18,971 nucleotides of DNA from CAYNDB01 sp964395915. GTDB taxonomy: Bacteria; Nitrospinota_A; UBA7883; JAJRTC01. The stretch lies in contig CAYNDB010000044.1 of assembly GCA_964395915.1 (NCBI GenBank), positions 1 to 18,971 on the forward strand, written 5' to 3'. Shown piece by piece: positions 15,134-18,971 of this stretch. Position 1 is the stretch's first letter. The number at the start of each line of letters is the position of its first letter. The notes under the pieces are model-generated. The model was not told where the DNA came from. It searched no databases and saw only the letters and a list, made by a program, of their open reading frames with translations. The position numbers and the translations under genes are program-made.

Positions 15134-15742
15134 ATGATAAAAAGTAAATATGGCGACATAGCCTATGAATTGATAGAAACATTCCGCGAACGCGAGAACC
15201 AGACGGTAGAAGAAATCGCGCGCGCCAATTGGCGTTCCATCACATGTTTAAATTGTGGCTCTTGCTGTTGCTCCGACGTCATCCCCATATCAAAAGATGA
15301 TTTCGATGGTTTTCACAAGCGGCTGGATATTGATATTGATCGTAAGGATTTCGCAAAGAAATTTCTTCAGAACCCGGATACCGGGGCGGCGGAATACGCA
15401 ATCGAGGCCAAACGGTATGGCGGGAAATGCATGTTTCTCGACAAAGATGAAAACAGCTTCTCGTGCGGGCGATGGGATGTAAGACCGAACGTGTGCCGAG
15501 AATTTTTTTGCTATGAGATGGCAAACTTTGAAAAATATATGGACAATGAAGAGCAGGATTTGTTCAATCCGACTGCCCTGTGGAAAGATAATTTTGCCTT
15601 GTTGATTATTAAAGTTATAAATGAATCGCCGCTTTCCGCTTTTCCTGATGAAATGATAGGCTGGCTGAAGCTTCGAGCCTGTGGGCCTAGCTCCGGATAT
15701 TATAAGAGCCATCCAGAAGAGTTTATGAAAAAAGAGAAGTGA
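15134..15742 (+). CDS. YkgJ-family cysteine cluster protein
   Basis: 202 residues, soluble. The signature CLNCGSCCC (C38, C41, C44, C45, C46) fits the CxxCxxCC family (PF03692), annotated as zinc- or iron-binding. Further conserved cysteines are C99 (GGKCMFLD), C111 (SCGRWDVRP), C121 and C126 (VCREFFC), as usual in this family. Metal binding, probably an Fe-S cluster or zinc, is therefore likely; the reaction is unknown. Residues 130-202 have no recognisable motif. It lies 32 nt before mtaB in the same direction and may be co-transcribed. No clear ribosome site precedes the ATG. Confidence 0.8.
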   Translation: MIKSKYGDIAYELIETFRERENQTVEEIARANWRSITCLNCGSCCCSDVIPISKDDFDGFHKRLDIDIDRKDFAKKFLQNPDTGAAEYAIEAKRYGGKCMFLDKDENSFSCGRWDVRPNVCREFFCYEMANFEKYMDNEEQDLFNPTALWKDNFALLIIKVINESPLSAFPDEMIGWLKLRACGPSSGYYKSHPEEFMKKEK

Positions 15743-15774
15743 TATGGCTCAATTCCAGCTAATATAAACACAAT

Positions 15775-17070
15775 ATGACTAAACTAAAAGTATCGTTCGA
15801 GACATTGGGGTGCAGGTATAACAGGCTTGAAAGCGCTGAAATGGCTTATGAGCTTGAGCAGGCGGGGTATGCGCTGGCGCCTTCGGGGGGCGATTCCGAT
15901 ATCGTTGTGATAAACACATGCTCTGTCACAAGCAAAAGCGCCGCAAGGTGCCGTGTTGCCGTGCGGAAGGCGAAAGCCGCCAACCCGAACGCCGTGATAG
16001 TGGTCGCCGGGTGTTATTCGGAAACGAATCCTGATGAAGCCCTCAAGCTTGATGGTGTGGATATTGTTCTCGACAATTTAAGCAAGTTCAACGTTGCAGA
16101 GGCGTTAAATAAGCTAAATGGCGGAGCCCCGTTACATATCGTTGAAAAAGAAAAGTGTGAAAGCCTTGAAGTCCGACCGATAACAAAAATGGAGGGGCGC
16201 ACCAACGCATACCTGAATATACAATCGGGATGTGATGAGGATTGCTCGTTTTGCATAGTAAAAGTCGCGCGGGGAAAAAACCGAAGCGCCTCTTCCGCCA
16301 ATATCGTGACGCAGGTAAAAAGGTTGAGCGAATCCGGCATAAAAGAAGTGGCGTTATCCGGAATAAACATCGGTGAATTCGGAAAGGGCGGGGAAGATAA
16401 CCTTGCGCGGCTGGTTATGCGGATTCTTGATGAAACCGATATCCCGCGAGTGCGGCTTTCCAGCATAAACCCGAACAATGTCACAGACGAGCTTATCGAC
16501 CTCATGGCGTCATCACCCCGTTTCTGCCGCCATTTGCATATACCTTTGCAAAGCGGTTCCGACAGCGTGTTAAAAAGAATGAACCGCCCATACAGCGCCG
16601 ATATGTACGAAAACCTTTTGAACCGGCTGGCGAAGCGTGTGCCGGGAATCGGGCTTGGAGCCGATGTAATGGTTGGGTTTCCAGGTGAAACTGAAGATGA
16701 GTTTGACGAAACCTTTAGCCTTATAGAGCGATCGCCTCTAATGATGCTTCATGTATTTTCGTATTCACCCCGCAAAGGGACGGAAGCATATATCATGCAA
16801 AACAACGTTCCCAAAGAGATCAAGAAAAAACGTTCGGCCTTGCTCAAGGGATTGTCCATCGAAAAAAATAATAATATGCGGGGGCGGTTTGTCGGCAAAG
16901 ATATGAATGTGTTAATTGAAAGCAAACGAGACAAGGACGGCTTCTTGAAAGGGTTTTCAGACAACTATCTTCCTGTAGCGTTAAACGGGCCGGACAAAAT
17001 CCGGAACGAAATTGTTCCTGTAAATATTTTGTCTGACAGTGGCGAGCGCCTCATTGGGGAGCCTGCGTAA
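15775..17070 (+). CDS. mtaB: tRNA t6A37 methylthiotransferase MtaB
   Basis: 431 residues, full length. The N-terminal methylthiotransferase domain has its three cluster cysteines: C13 (TLGC), C49 (INTCSV) and C80 (VVAGC). The radical SAM domain has GCDEDCSFC (C153, C157, C160), followed by RSASSANIV, LSGINIGEFG and HIPLQSGSDSVLKRMNR. A shorter C-terminal TRAM-like segment ends the protein. Two [4Fe-4S] clusters and SAM are used to add a methylthio group to t6A at position 37 of tRNAs reading ANN codons. The TLGC opening and lack of MiaB-specific features favour MtaB over MiaB or RimO. The SAM hydrolase-like gene begins 7 nt downstream, so they share a transcript. Confidence 0.92.
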   Translation: MTKLKVSFETLGCRYNRLESAEMAYELEQAGYALAPSGGDSDIVVINTCSVTSKSAARCRVAVRKAKAANPNAVIVVAGCYSETNPDEALKLDGVDIVLDNLSKFNVAEALNKLNGGAPLHIVEKEKCESLEVRPITKMEGRTNAYLNIQSGCDEDCSFCIVKVARGKNRSASSANIVTQVKRLSESGIKEVALSGINIGEFGKGGEDNLARLVMRILDETDIPRVRLSSINPNNVTDELIDLMASSPRFCRHLHIPLQSGSDSVLKRMNRPYSADMYENLLNRLAKRVPGIGLGADVMVGFPGETEDEFDETFSLIERSPLMMLHVFSYSPRKGTEAYIMQNNVPKEIKKKRSALLKGLSIEKNNNMRGRFVGKDMNVLIESKRDKDGFLKGFSDNYLPVALNGPDKIRNEIVPVNILSDSGERLIGEPA

Positions 17071-17077
17071 CCCAAGT

Positions 17078-17878
17078 ATGGCGATCGTAACTTTAACCAC
17101 CGATTTCGGCCTTTCCGATTCGTTCGTTGGAATCATGAAAGGCGTAATGCTTAGAATCAATCCAGATGTAACGTTTGTAGATATTACGCATGAAATCTCC
17201 CCGCAAAACATCCGGCAGGCGGCCTATGTTATAGCTTCAGCGTTCGATTATTTCCCGAAAGGGTCGATACATTTATCCATAGTAGACCCTGGTGTGGGGA
17301 CAGGGCGTCGGCCGATTGCGGTCTACGCAAACGGGCATTATTTCGTCGGGCCGGACAACGGGCTTTTCACAAAGATATTGCGGCGTTATAAACCTGCGGA
17401 TGTAGTCGAGCTTGAAAACAGAAAATTCATGTTGCCATCAGTATCCAACACTTTTCATGGACGGGACATTTTTGCGCCTGTGGCCGGCTGGCTTTCCAAA
17501 GGTGAGCAGCTAAATAATTTTGGTTCGCAAGCCGCAGACCCCAAGCTTCTTGATTTACCGGCACAGTTGCAACCCGCTCCAAACCTGATAGAAGGCGAGG
17601 TTATACATATTGACCATTTTGGAAACGCGATTACCAACATTACTCAAAACCTTGTTGAGCATGTGGGAATCGAGCTTGGGAGTGTATCGGTGGAAATAGC
17701 GATCAAGTCACACGTTATAAAAGAAATCGCGCCAAACTACAGCGTCGTAAAAAACGCAAAGAAGCTTTCGGCGACCTTTGGAAGCTTCGACACCCTTGAA
17801 CTATTTCTCAGGAACGGCGACGCATGTTCTTCTTTTGATATTTCTATTGGCGACCATGTGGAAATACGTTTTTACTAG
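17078..17878 (+). CDS. SAM hydrolase / SAM hydroxide adenosyltransferase family protein (DUF62)
   Basis: 266 residues from the ATG at 17078. An in-frame GTG at 17039 lies inside mtaB and would add residues not seen in the family, which begins with a strand like IVTLTTDFG. Family blocks are all present: TTDFGLSDSFVGIMKG, IVDPGVGTGRRPIAVY, YFVGPDNGLF, FHGRDIFAPVA and IHIDHFGNAITNI. Members split SAM into adenosine and methionine using water; halogenase relatives use chloride or fluoride. Which activity applies cannot be decided here, though the housekeeping context favours hydrolysis. The physiological role is unclear. It lies 7 nt after mtaB, a SAM-using enzyme, and overlaps mltA by 23 nt, so it is part of one transcript. 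Confidence 0.9.
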   Translation: MAIVTLTTDFGLSDSFVGIMKGVMLRINPDVTFVDITHEISPQNIRQAAYVIASAFDYFPKGSIHLSIVDPGVGTGRRPIAVYANGHYFVGPDNGLFTKILRRYKPADVVELENRKFMLPSVSNTFHGRDIFAPVAGWLSKGEQLNNFGSQAADPKLLDLPAQLQPAPNLIEGEVIHIDHFGNAITNITQNLVEHVGIELGSVSVEIAIKSHVIKEIAPNYSVVKNAKKLSATFGSFDTLELFLRNGDACSSFDISIGDHVEIRFY

Positions 17879-18971
17879 GCTTGCGTTAATAGTCGTTATC
17901 GCCTCCTTTACGGGGTGTGGCTCTTTCCGGAAAATATTGCAATACGAAGGCCCCTCTATGGAGCTTGCCGAAGAACTCGACAATATTTGGTATGAGCCGC
18001 CACCGCTCTATGATGATATGTCTTTAGAATCGCTGGAGAACGCTGTCGCGGAATCTATAGAGTATCTAGAAAGAAAGAAGCCGTCTTCAAAGCTTCGTTT
18101 CGGCGACAGAACTATATCGCCGGATGAGCTTGTCATGACGCTAAACCGGCTTGCGGATATTTTCCGCGTTGAGCGAGATCAAGGAAAACGGGCAAAAATT
18201 ATCGAGCGCGAATTTGACATTTACAGGGGAACGGCATGGCGCAGGGAGGGCAATGCGCTGGTGACAGGCTACTACCAACCTGTTTTAAACGGAAGCCTTA
18301 CGCAGGACGACAGGTATCGATGGCCGTTGTACAACAAGCCGGATGATCTTGTAACCGTGAACCTTGGTCTGTTTTCAAAAAAACTGAAACACAAAAGAAT
18401 CGTCGGAAGGGTTAAGAATGGCAGGCTGGTTCCTTATCACGACAGAAAAGCGATAGACCGGAAAAAAGCGCTGGCGGACAAGGGGATTGAAATTGTGTGG
18501 GTGGATAACCCTGTGGACATATTTTTCTTGCAGATACAAGGCTCCGGCATAGTCCGTTTTGAAGATGGCGAGAAGATTTTCGTCAACTATGCGGCCACCA
18601 ATGGTCACAGATATAAAGCAATTGGCAGGCTCCTTATCAAGGAAGGGGCGATACCTCGTGAAAAAATGTCGATGCAGGCGATCCGCAAATGGCTTGAGGA
18701 AAACCCTGATGAAATTGAACGTGTGCTCGACTACAATAAAAGCTACATCTTTTTCCGTGAAATGGACGACGGGCCTTTCGGTTCTACAGGAGCAAAGCTT
18801 ACGCCCGGCAGATCGGCGGCGTTCGACCCGCGCCGTTTCCCGAAGGGCAGTGTGGCGCATATCACGGTCGACATACCCGTGCTGAAAGACGGAGTGGTGA
18901 CAGGATGGAAAAAGGTAAACCGATTCGTATTCAATCAGGACCAGGGCGGGGCGATAAAAGGCTCTGGCAGG
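17856..18971 (+). CDS. mltA: Membrane-bound lytic murein transglycosylase A, 3'-truncated by window edge
   Basis: The frame is open from the ATG at 17856 to the window end (372 codons, no stop). The start overlaps the previous gene by 23 nt. The N-terminus is a lipoprotein signal (hydrophobic residues 8-17, lipobox FTGC with Cys21), so the enzyme is probably anchored in the outer membrane. MltA blocks follow in order: TGYYQPVLNGS, RWPLYNKPDDLV, LVPYHDRKAI, VDIFFLQIQGSG, NYAATNGHRYKAIGRLLI and MSMQAIRKWLEENP. A 3D domain follows (KLTPGRSAAFDPR and the conserved NQDQGGAIKGSGR at the edge). It cleaves peptidoglycan glycan strands, releasing 1,6-anhydro-muropeptides. E. coli MltA is 365 residues; this one is longer because of an added N-terminal segment (about residues 30-100), and probably only a few dozen C-terminal residues are missing. 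Confidence 0.93.
   Translation, partial: MWKYVFTRLALIVVIASFTGCGSFRKILQYEGPSMELAEELDNIWYEPPPLYDDMSLESLENAVAESIEYLERKKPSSKLRFGDRTISPDELVMTLNRLADIFRVERDQGKRAKIIEREFDIYRGTAWRREGNALVTGYYQPVLNGSLTQDDRYRWPLYNKPDDLVTVNLGLFSKKLKHKRIVGRVKNGRLVPYHDRKAIDRKKALADKGIEIVWVDNPVDIFFLQIQGSGIVRFEDGEKIFVNYAATNGHRYKAIGRLLIKEGAIPREKMSMQAIRKWLEENPDEIERVLDYNKSYIFFREMDDGPFGSTGAKLTPGRSAAFDPRRFPKGSVAHITVDIPVLKDGVVTGWKKVNRFVFNQDQGGAIKGSGR

Noticed and set aside
15290..15712. Minus-strand open frame opposite the Cys-cluster gene
   Set aside because: The plus strand carries the diagnostic cysteine pattern; the antisense product has no motif.
17039..17077. GTG at 17039 as start of the SAM hydrolase-family gene
   Set aside because: It would add 13 residues inside the mtaB coding region that do not fit the family N-terminus; the ATG at 17078 fits.

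Overview
The window looks like ordinary chromosome from a Gram-negative bacterium of moderate GC content. Supporting this are outer-membrane beta-barrel proteins ending in Phe, two lipoproteins with signal peptides, an MltA murein transglycosylase and an L-isoaspartyl methyltransferase. The most telling genes are three adjacent paralogues, each with a signal peptide, a single CXXCH heme site just after it, and a long barrel-like remainder. This is the layout of Cyc2-type fused cytochrome-porins of iron-oxidising and related lithotrophic bacteria. A chemolithotrophic or metal-cycling lineage (for example Nitrospinota, Nitrospirota or a deltaproteobacterial relative) is a reasonable guess, but the sequence does not settle the taxon.

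Layout: nt 1-2838 (+) holds the 3' part of RNase R and a DUF3576-like lipoprotein with its own candidate promoter. nt 2840-6934 (-) holds the three cytochrome-porin paralogues. At least two have a near-consensus sigma70 promoter directly upstream, so they are probably separately transcribed. nt 7163-8846 (-) is a probable two-gene operon: an AcuB-like CBS protein followed by an AmrS-type radical SAM enzyme. nt 9092-11586 (+) is a tight pair: a GAF-GAF protein with a degenerate GGDEF domain, then an MreB. nt 11823-14093 (+) is a membrane sensor with a periplasmic c-heme site, PAS domains and a SpoIIE/PP2C phosphatase. nt 14159-14833 (-) is pcm. A 300-nt gap carries a palindromic repeat. nt 15134-18971 (+) holds a YkgJ-type Cys-cluster protein, mtaB, a SAM hydrolase-family protein and a partial mltA that runs off the window, the last three tightly packed.

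How they may work together (inference): the cytochrome-porins could move electrons across the outer membrane, and the heme-containing sensor phosphatase about 5 kb away could report periplasmic redox state. No sequence evidence links the two beyond proximity and shared c-type heme chemistry. The remaining genes are mostly housekeeping: RNA decay, tRNA modification, protein repair and cell-wall turnover. There is no CRISPR array, IS element, phage gene, tRNA or rRNA that I can support.
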